From contig NZ_BMJH01000002.1 of assembly GCF_014643175.1 (NCBI RefSeq), positions 558,001 to 622,000 of the forward strand: a stretch of DNA of 64,000 bases. The letters run 5' to 3'. Positions 7,419 through 15,829 of this stretch are shown here, one piece after another. A program made the translations under genes and the position numbers. The notes beneath the pieces are model-generated. The model did not search any database. It was given only the letters and a program-made list of their open reading frames with translations, and had not been told where the DNA came from. This stretch comes from Hoyosella rhizosphaerae. GTDB lineage: Bacteria; Actinomycetota; Actinomycetes; Mycobacteriales; Mycobacteriaceae. Positions within the stretch are counted from its first letter, which is position 1. Each line of letters begins with the position of its first letter.

Positions 7419-8189
7419 GTGAAACTGCCGTCCGCAACGGTCTACCGAGTGTACGAGCGACGACTCCTCCGTCGCCTCGACACAATGCAAAGGCCCAAGC
7501 ACATTGCTGTCCTCTGCGACGGCAACAGGCGGTGGGCACGAGCTGCCGGGTTCACCGACGTTAGCCACGGCTATCGCATGGGCGCACGCAAGATCGCTGA
7601 AATGCTGGAATGGTGCGAAGAAGCAGGCGTCGGACTAACGACGATCTACCTTCTCTCGACGGAGAATCTCCACCGTGATCCCGAGGAACTAGCAGCCCTC
7701 CTGGAAATCATCACCGACGTCGTCGAAGAAATCTCCGGCCCCGATAAGAACTGGCGCGTTCGCATCGTCGGTGCGATGGAGCTACTACCTGACGCAGCAG
7801 CCACCCGTCTCCTCGACGCGGCAGCGCGCACGCGGGAACGCACTGGCACACACGTCAATGTCGCAGTTGGCTACGGTGGGAGACAAGAAATCTCCGACGC
7901 CGTTCGTGCACTGCTGGCACGCAAGATCGCTGAAGGAAAAACCGGTGAGGAACTCGTCAACTCCGTCACCGTAGAGGGAATCGCGGACCACCTCTACACC
8001 TCGGGACAACCAGACCCAGACCTAGTTATTCGCACGTCGGGGGAGCAACGCCTTTCCGGGTTCTTACTCTGGCAAAGCGCCTACTCAGAAATCTGGTTCA
8101 CAGAGGCCTACTGGCCCGAGTTTCGACGCGTCGACTTTCTCCGAGCGCTACGAGACTACGGCGCCAGGCATCGCAGGTTCGGTAAGTAG
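7419..8189 (+). CDS. Short-chain cis-prenyltransferase (Z-farnesyl diphosphate synthase type)
   Basis: 256 residues. The UppS-family catalytic block HIAVLCDGNRRWAR sits near residues 28-41, with later family blocks LSTENLHR and DLVIRTSGEQRLSGF. M. tuberculosis has two such enzymes; Rv1086, which makes Z,E-farnesyl diphosphate for decaprenyl phosphate synthesis, occupies the same position between hemolysin III and coaA. By synteny this is its ortholog, and a separate UppS would be expected elsewhere. The GTG start at 7419 is only weakly supported (GGTG upstream); the protein length agrees with Rv1086. Confidence 0.9.
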   Translation: MKLPSATVYRVYERRLLRRLDTMQRPKHIAVLCDGNRRWARAAGFTDVSHGYRMGARKIAEMLEWCEEAGVGLTTIYLLSTENLHRDPEELAALLEIITDVVEEISGPDKNWRVRIVGAMELLPDAAATRLLDAAARTRERTGTHVNVAVGYGGRQEISDAVRALLARKIAEGKTGEELVNSVTVEGIADHLYTSGQPDPDLVIRTSGEQRLSGFLLWQSAYSEIWFTEAYWPEFRRVDFLRALRDYGARHRRFGK

Positions 8190-8210
8190 CCCGCTCGAGT
8201 TTGCCCCGAA

Positions 8211-9134
8211 TTAGAGCTTGCGCAGCCGCAAACGATTAATGCGGTGGGTGTTGTCCTTGCGCAAAACAAGAGTGGCTCGCGGCCGCGTAGGAAGAATATT
8301 GTCAACCAGGTTCGGGTGGTTGATGGTCGACCAGATTTCCTCCGCCTTGGCGCGCGCCTCTGTGTCATTCAACGTCGAGTAGTGGTGGAAGTGCGAGCGA
8401 GGATCCGCGAAGGCCGTCTTGCGCAAAGTGAGGAACCGTTGGATGTACCAATTCTCGATATCCTCGATCTTGGCATCGACATAGATGGAGAAGTCGAACA
8501 GATCCGACACCATTAGCGTTGGTCCGGTCTGGAGGACGTTCAACCCCTCGATGATCAAGATGTCGGGTTGGCGGACCACATGGCGCGCCCCGGCGATGAT
8601 GTCGTAAGCGTGGTGCGAGTACACCGGGGCTGCCACTTCTGCCGCTCCGGACTTCACCTCGGTGACGAAGCGAAGAAGGGCCCGCCGGTCATAGCTATCG
8701 GGAAAACCTTTGCGGTGCATCATATTGCGCCGCTGCAGCTCCTTGGTGGGGTACAGGAATCCGTCAGTTGTCACGAGGTCGACCCGTGGGTGCGTTTCCC
8801 ACCGCGCCAGGAGCGCCTGAAGCACGCGGGCTGTGGTGGATTTGCCGACTGCGACGCTACCGGCGACACCGATGACGAAGGGCACCTGCTGGTCGGGGTG
8901 GGCTTCGCCCAGGAATGTTGCGGTCGCAGCGAATAAGCGTTGGCGGGCTGTGACTTGGAGATGAATCAACCGCGAGAGAGGCAAGTAGACTTCCTCCACC
9001 TCGGCAAGGTCTATTTGCTCGCCAAGTCCGCGTAGGCCCCGCAGCTCTTCCTCGGTGAGCACCATCGGTTGAGATTTTCGCAGCGCACGCCACTGCTCGC
9101 GGTTAAACGCCACATAAGGGCTTGGTTCGCTCAC
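8211..9134 (-). CDS. coaA: Pantothenate kinase, type I
   Basis: Phosphorylates pantothenate, the committed step of coenzyme A synthesis. The protein begins [17 protein letters not shown], nearly as in mycobacterial CoaA, which decides for the GTG at 9134 over upstream in-frame starts and gives 307 residues. The P-loop [20 protein letters not shown] lies near residues 93-112, followed by [11 protein letters not shown], the [10 protein letters not shown] block and [10 protein letters not shown] near the end. It is convergent with the cis-prenyltransferase gene, with a 21-bp gap. Order matches Rv1092c. Confidence 0.96.
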   Translation of the reverse strand: MSEPSPYVAFNREQWRALRKSQPMVLTEEELRGLRGLGEQIDLAEVEEVYLPLSRLIHLQVTARQRLFAATATFLGEAHPDQQVPFVIGVAGSVAVGKSTTARVLQALLARWETHPRVDLVTTDGFLYPTKELQRRNMMHRKGFPDSYDRRALLRFVTEVKSGAAEVAAPVYSHHAYDIIAGARHVVRQPDILIIEGLNVLQTGPTLMVSDLFDFSIYVDAKIEDIENWYIQRFLTLRKTAFADPRSHFHHYSTLNDTEARAKAEEIWSTINHPNLVDNILPTRPRATLVLRKDNTHRINRLRLRKL

Positions 9135-9480
9135 TGCCGACGATCCATGTTCGTTGCGATGGTGCAGTAACCCCGTGCACCGATGTTCGACTTGATCGTC
9201 GCCCTCCTCAACTGCGTACGTCCATTCGTGCAATCCCGGTGCCGCACAATCGGAATGTGTTGCCGATCGTGAGATCCTACCTTGCAGTAGAACGGTGCGG
9301 TCGTTGAGCTGATACTAGCCCTACGGCGCGTGGGGGTTTTCAGGGTTCGGAACATTCTCGGTGCTGCGGTGGAGGAATCTTGTAAATGCAGTTCATCGAG
9401 GCTGACGGGCTGGCCTTACACAAACTGATATAGCTGCGGGCGGGGTGGGATGTGATGGAATGGGTGCAGGAGGTGTGACA
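9135..9480. other. 346-bp intergenic stretch with a possible 15-codon ORF
   Basis: Divergent region between coaA and the PEBP gene; promoters of both must lie here but none is convincing. A minimal ORF at 9386-9433 on the + strand (MQFIEADGLALHKLI) has a GGAGG at 9371-9375 and ends 47 bp before the PEBP start. It might be an upstream peptide or chance. Nothing else is recognised. Confidence 0.4.
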
Positions 9481-9927
9481 ATGCAGATCAAAGATTTGAC
9501 GATCACCAGCCCAGATATCGGTGCGGACGGATGGCTCAGCGACCGTCACGCACTCGAAGGTGGCAACATTCCACCCCGAATGCGGATCAGCGGAGTTCCA
9601 GAGGATGCCGTCGAGCTTGCGGTGATCTGCCATGATCCGGATGCCCCACTACCGCACGGGTTTACGCACTGGGCGTTGTACGGAGTGCCGACTGACACCA
9701 CAGAGATTGGACCTCAGTCGACGTTCCGGTCAGGACTCAACGACTTCCGCAAGGAAGGTTATGGGGGTCCTCGGCCACCTGTAGGCCACGGTCGCCATTA
9801 CTACTACTTCTGGGTGTACGCGCTCAGCCGCCCGGTAAGAGGGACACCAGCCCGGCAAGAGTTCCTCGAAGGGTACGCGGACGCGATCATCGAGCAGAAC
9901 CGCATCGTCGGCGTGTATGAGCGGTGA
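9481..9927 (+). CDS. YbhB/YbcL family PEBP-like protein
   Basis: 148 residues, phosphatidylethanolamine-binding-protein fold. Family blocks seen are PPRMRISGVPEDAVELAVIC, the DPDAPLPHGFTHW motif that lines the ligand pocket, and GYGGPRPPVGHGRHYYYFWVYAL. The bacterial proteins are cytosolic with no settled function. The ATG at 9481 has a textbook AGGAGG at 9468-9473, so the longer frame starting at 9445 is not used. Confidence 0.92.
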   Translation: MQIKDLTITSPDIGADGWLSDRHALEGGNIPPRMRISGVPEDAVELAVICHDPDAPLPHGFTHWALYGVPTDTTEIGPQSTFRSGLNDFRKEGYGGPRPPVGHGRHYYYFWVYALSRPVRGTPARQEFLEGYADAIIEQNRIVGVYER

Positions 9928-9989
9928 TTCCACTCCCTGGCAGCGATAAAACCTCACGCGTACATGTCGAGTTGTGATCAACTACGACA

Positions 9990-10946
9990 GTGACGGATAC
10001 AGAACCAAGAAGTCCTGAGACGCCCCGGCCCCGTCCGGGGCGTTCGCAGTGGACGCTCGTTTCTCTCATACTCATCTTCACCATCACGGTGACCCTGCTC
10101 AAGCTTGTCAGCGATGCAGGGCTGGGGCAGACGGCAGCGTTTTATATCGGAATCCCTGCGATCCTCGCGATTATGCTTGCACTGTCGGCGCCTGCGCGAA
10201 GCACTTACGGCGTCGTCCTCAAAGGCACCACGATCTTTCTGCTGCTGTCGATGATCCTGGCAGGCGAAGGGTTAGTGTGCATTCTTTTCGCGGCACCAAT
10301 CGTTTACGCCACCGTCGTGGCTATCGCGGTGCCCATCGACTACGCGCGCAAAAGAAACGGACGCGCACACGTTGTGGTTGTCCCAGCAGTGCTGATTGGG
10401 ATCCTCGCCATGGAAGGCACTGCGCCAGTCTTCACGCCGCCATCAAAGTCGACAGTCACCGCGACTTCAGTGGTGACTGCTTCAGCGGCGGACGTCGCCG
10501 CCGCGATCGACCGTCCGCTCGACTTCGCTGGAACACACCGACCCGCAGTGCTTCGGGTAGGTTTTCCTGAGCCAATTGCTGAATCGGTTGATGGTGTTCA
10601 ACTTGGAGACAGGCGGGTTGTCACCTTCGCCGGTGCCAATCCCCGCCCCGCACTAATGAAGCAACACCACTGGGGGCACGGGGATTCGGAAGTCACGTTC
10701 GCCATCGAGGACCGCACAGATGAGTCAGTTACGTTTCGGACAGTCAGTGACACGACCCCGATCGCATCATGGCTGGCGTGGGAAAGCTCGGAAGTTCGTT
10801 GGCAACCGATCGATAAGGACCACACGGAAATCACATGGGAGATCACCTACAACCGTGAACTCGCACCGAGCTGGTATTTCGGTCCGCTGCAGCGGTACTT
10901 CACCAGCAAGAGCGCCGAGTACCTGATCTCTGCTCTGGACTTATGA
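9990..10946 (+). CDS. Membrane protein with C-terminal SRPBCC-like domain
   Basis: 318 residues, starting GTG at 9990. After a short polar N-terminus rich in proline come about four to five membrane segments (residues ~20-150), then ~160 residues resembling a START/SRPBCC lipid-binding domain: a block with FPEPIAESVDGVQLGDRR, beta strands, and a terminal helix holding WYFGPLQRYFTSKSAEYL. I do not recognise a named family. It overlaps the next gene by ATGA (10943-10946), so the two proteins are probably made together; a role in lipid or isoprenoid modification is inference from that partner. Confidence 0.75.
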   Translation: MTDTEPRSPETPRPRPGRSQWTLVSLILIFTITVTLLKLVSDAGLGQTAAFYIGIPAILAIMLALSAPARSTYGVVLKGTTIFLLLSMILAGEGLVCILFAAPIVYATVVAIAVPIDYARKRNGRAHVVVVPAVLIGILAMEGTAPVFTPPSKSTVTATSVVTASAADVAAAIDRPLDFAGTHRPAVLRVGFPEPIAESVDGVQLGDRRVVTFAGANPRPALMKQHHWGHGDSEVTFAIEDRTDESVTFRTVSDTTPIASWLAWESSEVRWQPIDKDHTEITWEITYNRELAPSWYFGPLQRYFTSKSAEYLISALDL

Positions 10947-12214
10947 CCCCAGATTTCGACATTTCGCTTTTGCGGTCGGCAACAGTGCTGGCGCCGGTAT
11001 TGCTTGCGGGGGCGCTGCTGCTGACAGGTCCGACAGCGCGGGTCAAGGCGGCGGCCGCTTTGGCAACACTATGGAATGCTGTCGGCCTGATCCTGGTGAA
11101 CGCCGTCGCCGTTGCAGTTGGCTGGTGGACATTCGGTACAACGGGTGCAATGTGGTCGGGTGTGCCAGTTGATGTCGTGCTTGGATGGGCTGTCCTCTGG
11201 GGTGCGGTGCCTGTCCTGTTGGCCAGATGGGTGCCACTGTTTGCGACCGCGGTGGTGCTTGTCGTTGCAGACCTTCTCGCGATGCCTTATCTCAGCCCTC
11301 TCGTCGTGTTGTCAAAGGACTGGCTCTACGGCGAAGTTGCAGCCTGCGCGCTATGTCTTGGTCCCGGTCTGCTGCTCGGGTACCTCACCTACACAAGAAA
11401 ACTGCTGACTGTTCGGGTCGCCCTCCAGGCCGTTGTGTTCACCACCCTTTTGATCGTCATTCTGCCGTCGGTGGCTTTCGCGCTCACGGACCGAAGCTGG
11501 TCCGAAGCGCTGTCTCGTGTGGGCGGCCCGGGCGACATGATCCTTGTTCAGGTGCTAGTCATCGTTGGGATCGCCGGTCTGCGTGCGGTTGCCGAGTTCG
11601 CTCGAGCTGGTGGCACTCCGTTTCCGTGGGACCCGCCGCAGCGACTCGTCACACACGGGCCCTACGCTTATGTCGCCAACCCCATGCAACTCAGCACGGT
11701 GCTTATCCTCTTGCTGATGGCGGCAATTCTGCGCGAACCGATACTGATCGCCGTGGCAATCGGGGTGATAGCGTTCAGCTGGTCAATAGCCCGGATAGAT
11801 GAGCATGCTGACCTGCGCAAAAGGTTCGGGACGGTGTGGGACGAGTATCGGAACACCGTTCGTGACTGGCTGCCGCGGTGGCGACCTTCGCCCGCGCTTC
11901 CAGTCGGAACGGTTTTCATTGCGCGCCAATGCCACCCCTGTTCGGAGCTCAGTGAATGGGTGAACCAACGATCGCCAGTCAACCTCGCTGTTACTGCGGC
12001 CGAAGATCACCGAGAGTTACTCATTCGAATGCGATACGAAACGCAGAACAGGCACTCTTCTGGCGTCCGAGCGTTCGCCGATGTGTGCAACCACCTCAAC
12101 CTCGGTTGGGCAGTACTCGGTTGGATACTCCGTGTGCGACCAGTCGGTGCTTTAGTGCAGTTAGTCGTCGACGCCGTGGGTGGCGGTCCGCGTGAACTGC
12201 GCCGCGCGGAATAG
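10943..12214 (+). CDS. ICMT/PEMT-like membrane methyltransferase fused to a DCC-type thioredoxin-like domain
   Basis: 423 residues. Residues ~1-210 are mostly membrane segments. Residues ~230-310 carry the isoprenylcysteine/phospholipid methyltransferase core: LVTHGPYAYVANPMQLSTVL and later RIDEHADLRKRFGTVWDEYR (E and R of the cofactor site). From about residue 320 a separate domain begins, with TVFIARQCHPCSELSEW (a CxxC pair) and GVRAFADVCNHLNLGWAVLG, matching the DCC/DUF393 family of thiol-disulfide proteins. Both halves occur separately elsewhere; the fusion is unusual. It is coupled to the upstream SRPBCC-membrane gene. Substrate unknown. Confidence 0.78.
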   Translation: MTPDFDISLLRSATVLAPVLLAGALLLTGPTARVKAAAALATLWNAVGLILVNAVAVAVGWWTFGTTGAMWSGVPVDVVLGWAVLWGAVPVLLARWVPLFATAVVLVVADLLAMPYLSPLVVLSKDWLYGEVAACALCLGPGLLLGYLTYTRKLLTVRVALQAVVFTTLLIVILPSVAFALTDRSWSEALSRVGGPGDMILVQVLVIVGIAGLRAVAEFARAGGTPFPWDPPQRLVTHGPYAYVANPMQLSTVLILLLMAAILREPILIAVAIGVIAFSWSIARIDEHADLRKRFGTVWDEYRNTVRDWLPRWRPSPALPVGTVFIARQCHPCSELSEWVNQRSPVNLAVTAAEDHRELLIRMRYETQNRHSSGVRAFADVCNHLNLGWAVLGWILRVRPVGALVQLVVDAVGGGPRELRRAE

Positions 12215-12221
12215 CGCATGC

Positions 12222-12300
12222 CAGTATTGACAGGAACCATGCCACCCAGAATGTGTGGGCCAGTGCGCGTCATGCACGGAGTTTGTTTATGTCAATACTG
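12222..12300. repeat. 11-bp inverted repeat bounding 79 bp
   Basis: CAGTATTGACA at 12222-12232 and its exact complement TGTCAATACTG at 12290-12300, just after the methyltransferase gene. The 57-base centre shows no gene. It may be a folded 3' end of that transcript or a small degenerate insertion; no T run follows. Confidence 0.6.
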
Positions 12301-12343
12301 CTGACCAGCGGTGGTTCAGCGGCATTTCGGATGTGTGGACTTA

Positions 12344-12442
12344 TCAGCTGAAGCCGAAGCCGAAACCTCCGCCGGCCTGGACGTCGAGGAAGAATTTCCA
12401 CAGGGTTAACGCCACCTGTAAGAACAGATCTGCATCGAACAT
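12344..12442 (-). CDS. 32-residue amphipathic peptide, possible mycomembrane channel peptide
   Basis: ATG at 12442 preceded by AAGGAGATCCGCC, a near-ideal ribosome site with 8-base spacing, and ending TGA at 12344. The product begins MFDADLFLQVALTLWKFFLD and ends in a Gly/Phe-rich tail (GGGFGFGFS). It has three Asp and a single Lys, no Cys and no signal peptide. Size, acidity, aromatic content and lack of a signal sequence resemble the PorA/PorH oligopeptides that form channels in the corynebacterial outer membrane. That comparison is by character, not by sequence match. A phage-like toxin peptide is an alternative. It stands alone between the methyltransferase and a small hypothetical ORF. 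Confidence 0.6.
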   Translation of the reverse strand: MFDADLFLQVALTLWKFFLDVQAGGGFGFGFS

Positions 12443-12553
12443 GGCGGATCTCCTTGATTTATGTGCGGTCACGAAAAGTGACCTATTTCAATTCCACCAC
12501 TTGCAGAAGATCATTTCCAGTAGTCAGCGGCTCCGTTAATTACCGACGGGGTG

Positions 12554-12784
12554 TTAGGGCTGTAGGTGCGTCGCGAGAACCGCGTGTGCCCCGAACGCCT
12601 GTTGGTGGTGGCGGGCAAATTCGTAACGTGCGTTCTCGGCTGCTGCGATGGTCAATCGGGTTTTGATAGGCGAACCAGATCTAACGGGTGTAGATAGCGC
12701 GTGGATATGATCAACGAACTCCGCGTCCCACCGCGACGGCGGGACGCCTGCCCGCACGGCGAGGCTGCATGACGTCATCACTAA
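12554..12784 (-). CDS. Small hypothetical protein
   Basis: About 76 residues. A GTG at 12784 (followed by two ATG codons) has GGGAG about 10 bases upstream. The sequence looks globular and helical (IKTRLTIAAAENARYEFAR) with a His-rich end, and codon third positions are GC-rich as in real genes here. No family is recognised. It would be divergent from the DUF885 gene, which is then best started at 12823. It could still be a chance frame. Confidence 0.4.
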   Translation of the reverse strand, partial: LVMTSCSLAVRAGVPPSRWDAEFVDHIHALSTPVRSGSPIKTRLTIAAAENARYEFARHHQQAFGAHAVLATHLQP

Positions 12785-12822
12785 AGGTCACTCCCACGCA
12801 ACTGCAGCTACAGTTGATCTTT

Positions 12823-14064
12823 ATGACTGTGTCGACTGCTGATGTGCCCCCGGTTGATATGTCCCCGATTGTGCGCGATTACCTCCTTCTAGGGTTGCGT
12901 TTCGATCGGCTTGAAGACGGTTTCGTTGATGCGTATACGGGCGATCCAGCGTTGCGTCGAAGTGTCGAAAACGCGCCGACTCCGGTACCTCAGGATTTGG
13001 CAGTTGAGGCTCGTCGAATCTTGGCGGCGTTGCCTAGTAGTGGTCTCGCGCCGCGTCGGCAGGAGTTCATCGCGTCTCATGTTCGTGCGCTTGAGTGTTC
13101 CGCGCGTAAGTTCGCTGGTGAAGACGTCGGATTTATTGACGAGGTGGATGCGTATTTTGATGTGCGCATCGAGTTGGCGGATGAGGAGACCTATCGACAG
13201 GCTCACCGCGACATCAGTGCTTTGATGCCTGGGTCCGGAGATCTGGGCGACCGGATGCGTAGTCACCGAATGGGGGAGGAACTTCCGCCAGAACGCCTCA
13301 ACGATTGTGTCGACGCGTTTGCCGGTGCTCTGCGCGAACGGGTGCGGAATCAATTCGGGCTGCCCGTGCAGGAACAGGTGAGCTTCGAAGTTGTCACCGA
13401 CAAGCCATGGTCGGGTTTTAACTACTACCTTGGCGACTTCAAATCCACAGTTGCCATTAACGCTGACCTCCGTCAGCACACGTCATCGTTGCCGCACCTT
13501 ATTGCGCACGAAGCGTATCCCGGACACCACACTGAGCATTGTCACAAGGATTTGTCTCTCGTTGCACCGGGCGAGGCCGAGCACACGATTTTTCTTGTCA
13601 ATACGCCTCAGTGCTTGATGGCCGAAGGGCTCGCCGATCTCGCGTTGGGTGCCGTTGTGGGACCTGGCTGGGGTGTGTGGGCTCAGGAAATTTACGCCGA
13701 CTTAGGTATCAGGTTCGACGGGGAACGCGCTGAACGAGTGGCGGCAGCGACGGCTGGGTTGCTGACGGTTCGGCAAGACGCCGCGATACTGCTCCACGAC
13801 AGGGGCCGCAGCGCTGACGAAGTAGCTGAGTTCCTACAGCGGTGGCTCCTCCTCACTCCGCAGCGGGCGCGTCAAACTTTAAAGTTCCTTACCTCTCCGC
13901 TCTGGCGGGCTTACGTGACAACGTATGTCGAGGGGTATCAGTTGCTGAAGGCATGGCTCGAGCAGGGACCCGATACCCCGGATGCTGCTGCCGAACGATT
14001 TACGCGGCTGCTCGACGAACCGCTTATCCCGTCACAATTGCGACGCGACCTCACTCGCGCATAG
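12823..14064 (+). CDS. DUF885 family protein, putative metallopeptidase-like
   Basis: About 413 residues from the ATG at 12823; an earlier in-frame ATG at 12769 would add 18 residues but runs into the divergent small ORF. The family hallmark LPHLIAHEAYPGHHTEH (HExxxxHH-type metal site) lies near residue 230, followed by the FLVNTPQCLMAEGLADLAL block and the C-terminal TSPLWRAYVTTYVEG. DUF885 proteins are large helical proteins thought to be zinc peptidases; substrates are unknown. No ribosome site is convincing for either start. No signal peptide. Confidence 0.88.
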   Translation: MTVSTADVPPVDMSPIVRDYLLLGLRFDRLEDGFVDAYTGDPALRRSVENAPTPVPQDLAVEARRILAALPSSGLAPRRQEFIASHVRALECSARKFAGEDVGFIDEVDAYFDVRIELADEETYRQAHRDISALMPGSGDLGDRMRSHRMGEELPPERLNDCVDAFAGALRERVRNQFGLPVQEQVSFEVVTDKPWSGFNYYLGDFKSTVAINADLRQHTSSLPHLIAHEAYPGHHTEHCHKDLSLVAPGEAEHTIFLVNTPQCLMAEGLADLALGAVVGPGWGVWAQEIYADLGIRFDGERAERVAAATAGLLTVRQDAAILLHDRGRSADEVAEFLQRWLLLTPQRARQTLKFLTSPLWRAYVTTYVEGYQLLKAWLEQGPDTPDAAAERFTRLLDEPLIPSQLRRDLTRA

Positions 14065-14223
14065 AACCGGCGTCTTGGTGATTTCCGCCGTGGGTGACAT
14101 GTTCCGTACACTTGGACGGGCTTGACCTCCGCGGTGTCGTTGCACCGAGTTGGTCACGGGCCGCTTTGTATGGCTGGCCACCGCACGGCCGAAAACTGGG
14201 TACCACAATCGGGAGATTCGCTG

Positions 14224-15525
14224 ATGACTGCTGCATCTGTTGCCGCCTCGAGCTTTACCGCACCGCTCGCCGAGGTCGATCCTGACGTCGCGGCTGCAAT
14301 GGCAGGCGAACTTGCCCGGCAGCGCGAAACGCTGGAAATGATCGCGTCCGAAAACTTTGTGCCCAGGGCGGTGCTTCAAGCTCAGGGATCGGTGCTGACC
14401 AACAAGTACGCCGAGGGGTACCCAGGTCGGCGCTACTACGGCGGTTGTGAGCACGTTGACATTGTGGAGAACCTAGCGCGCGATCGCGCTAAGGCCCTCT
14501 TCGGCGCTGAGTTTGCGAATGTTCAACCGCACGCTGGTGCGCAAGCAAACGCTGCCGTCCTCCACGCGTTGATGAAACCTGGTGAGCGGCTGCTCGGTCT
14601 TGACCTTGCGCACGGTGGCCACCTTACCCACGGTATGCGTTTGAACTTCTCGGGAAAACTGTACGAAGTTGGGTTCTACGGTGTTGACCCGACCACGTTC
14701 CGCATCGACATGGATGCAGTGCGCAAGCAGGCACTCGAGTTTCAGCCGAAGGTGATCGTTGCAGGTTGGTCGGCTTACCCTCGCCAGCAGGATTTCGCTG
14801 CTTTCCGTTCCATCGCTGACGAGGTTGGCGCGCGGCTGTGGGTAGACATGGCGCACTTTGCCGGGCTTGTTGCTGCGGATCTACACCCGTCACCGGTTCC
14901 GCACGCCGACATCGTGTCGACCACGGTTCACAAGACTCTGGGTGGTCCCCGCTCCGGTCTGATCATGGGCACAAAGGAATGGGAAAAGCCGATCAACTCG
15001 GCAGTGTTCCCAGGCCAGCAGGGCGGACCTTTGATGCACGCCATTGCAGCGAAAGCTGTCGCTTTCAAGATCGCGGCGTCCGAGGAGTTTGCGCAGCGCC
15101 AGCAACGCACCCTGTCGGGCGCAAAGATCATTGCAGAGCGCCTCACCCACGCGGATGTGGCCGACAAGGGCATCACAGTGCTCACCGGTGGCACTGACGT
15201 TCACCTTGTGCTCGTTGACCTGCGAAACTCTGATCTTGATGGCAAGCAAGGCGAAGACTTGCTGCACGAGGCTGGTATCACGGTTAACCGAAATGCTGTG
15301 CCGTTCGACCCACGCCCACCGATGGTGACGTCAGGGTTGCGCATCGGCACAGCAGCGTTGGCTACACGAGGCTTCGGTGACGACGAATTCACCAAGGTTG
15401 CCGACATCATCGCCGCAGCCCTTACCGGTGCGCGTGACGTTGAACAATTGCGCTCTGAAGTCACCAACTTGGCCAAGGATTTCCCACTATATGAGGGTCT
15501 CGAAGACTGGCGCCTGATCGGCTAG
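14224..15525 (+). CDS. glyA: Serine hydroxymethyltransferase
   Basis: Pyridoxal phosphate enzyme that interconverts serine and glycine while charging tetrahydrofolate, the main source of one-carbon units. 433 residues from the ATG at 14224, which has GGGAG upstream; a longer frame from 14122 is not needed. Motifs: [12 protein letters not shown] near residue 39, [20 protein letters not shown] near 60, [10 protein letters not shown], and the PLP-lysine site [16 protein letters not shown] near 237. Order coaA-glyA-phoH follows M. tuberculosis, but the desaturase gene desA2 that stands between glyA and phoH2 there is missing. Confidence 0.97.
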   Translation: MTAASVAASSFTAPLAEVDPDVAAAMAGELARQRETLEMIASENFVPRAVLQAQGSVLTNKYAEGYPGRRYYGGCEHVDIVENLARDRAKALFGAEFANVQPHAGAQANAAVLHALMKPGERLLGLDLAHGGHLTHGMRLNFSGKLYEVGFYGVDPTTFRIDMDAVRKQALEFQPKVIVAGWSAYPRQQDFAAFRSIADEVGARLWVDMAHFAGLVAADLHPSPVPHADIVSTTVHKTLGGPRSGLIMGTKEWEKPINSAVFPGQQGGPLMHAIAAKAVAFKIAASEEFAQRQQRTLSGAKIIAERLTHADVADKGITVLTGGTDVHLVLVDLRNSDLDGKQGEDLLHEAGITVNRNAVPFDPRPPMVTSGLRIGTAALATRGFGDDEFTKVADIIAAALTGARDVEQLRSEVTNLAKDFPLYEGLEDWRLIG

Positions 15526-15694
15526 GCGTCGCGTGTCGCTGTTAGGGCCACTCAATACAGCCTGTGAGCTGGGACTTTTCTAGGGTTCGGTGACGGTTCA
15601 CCCAACATTAACTATTTGCGTCGACCTGCCGTGCATCTCGAATGTACCGTCGTAAATGTAGGCGTAATCATCGCCTGCCTGGGAGGTCCTATCA

Positions 15695-15772
15695 GTGCTT
15701 GCGAATCGTGTAGCCGCGATCGTAGCGGGAGGGCCGGCACCTGGCCCTCGTGGGCGTATCGCGCCCACATAG
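15695..15772 (+). CDS. Short leader ORF ahead of phoH2 (possible PhoAT analogue)
   Basis: 25 codons from GTG 15695, with GGGAGG ending 8 bases upstream, to TAG at 15772. The product is MLANRVAAIVAGGPAPGPRG plus RIAPT. Two GC-rich hairpins lie inside it: 15729-15735 with 15743-15749, and 15750-15756 with 15762-15768. In mycobacteria a small antitoxin-like ORF, phoAT, precedes phoH2 in one transcript. Whether this peptide is its counterpart, a leader peptide for attenuation, or chance cannot be settled by eye. The rest of the 304-bp gap between glyA and phoH2 shows no other gene. Confidence 0.4.
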   Translation: MLANRVAAIVAGGPAPGPRGRIAPT

Positions 15773-15829
15773 GTCAGTCCGGCCACTGCGAAGTCACCCA
15801 CACCGGTGCCCGTGGGTGGAGGAGCTCAA

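Noticed and set aside
14122-14223. N-terminal extension of glyA
   Set aside because: The extra 34 residues have no family match; GGGAG before ATG 14224 decides the start.
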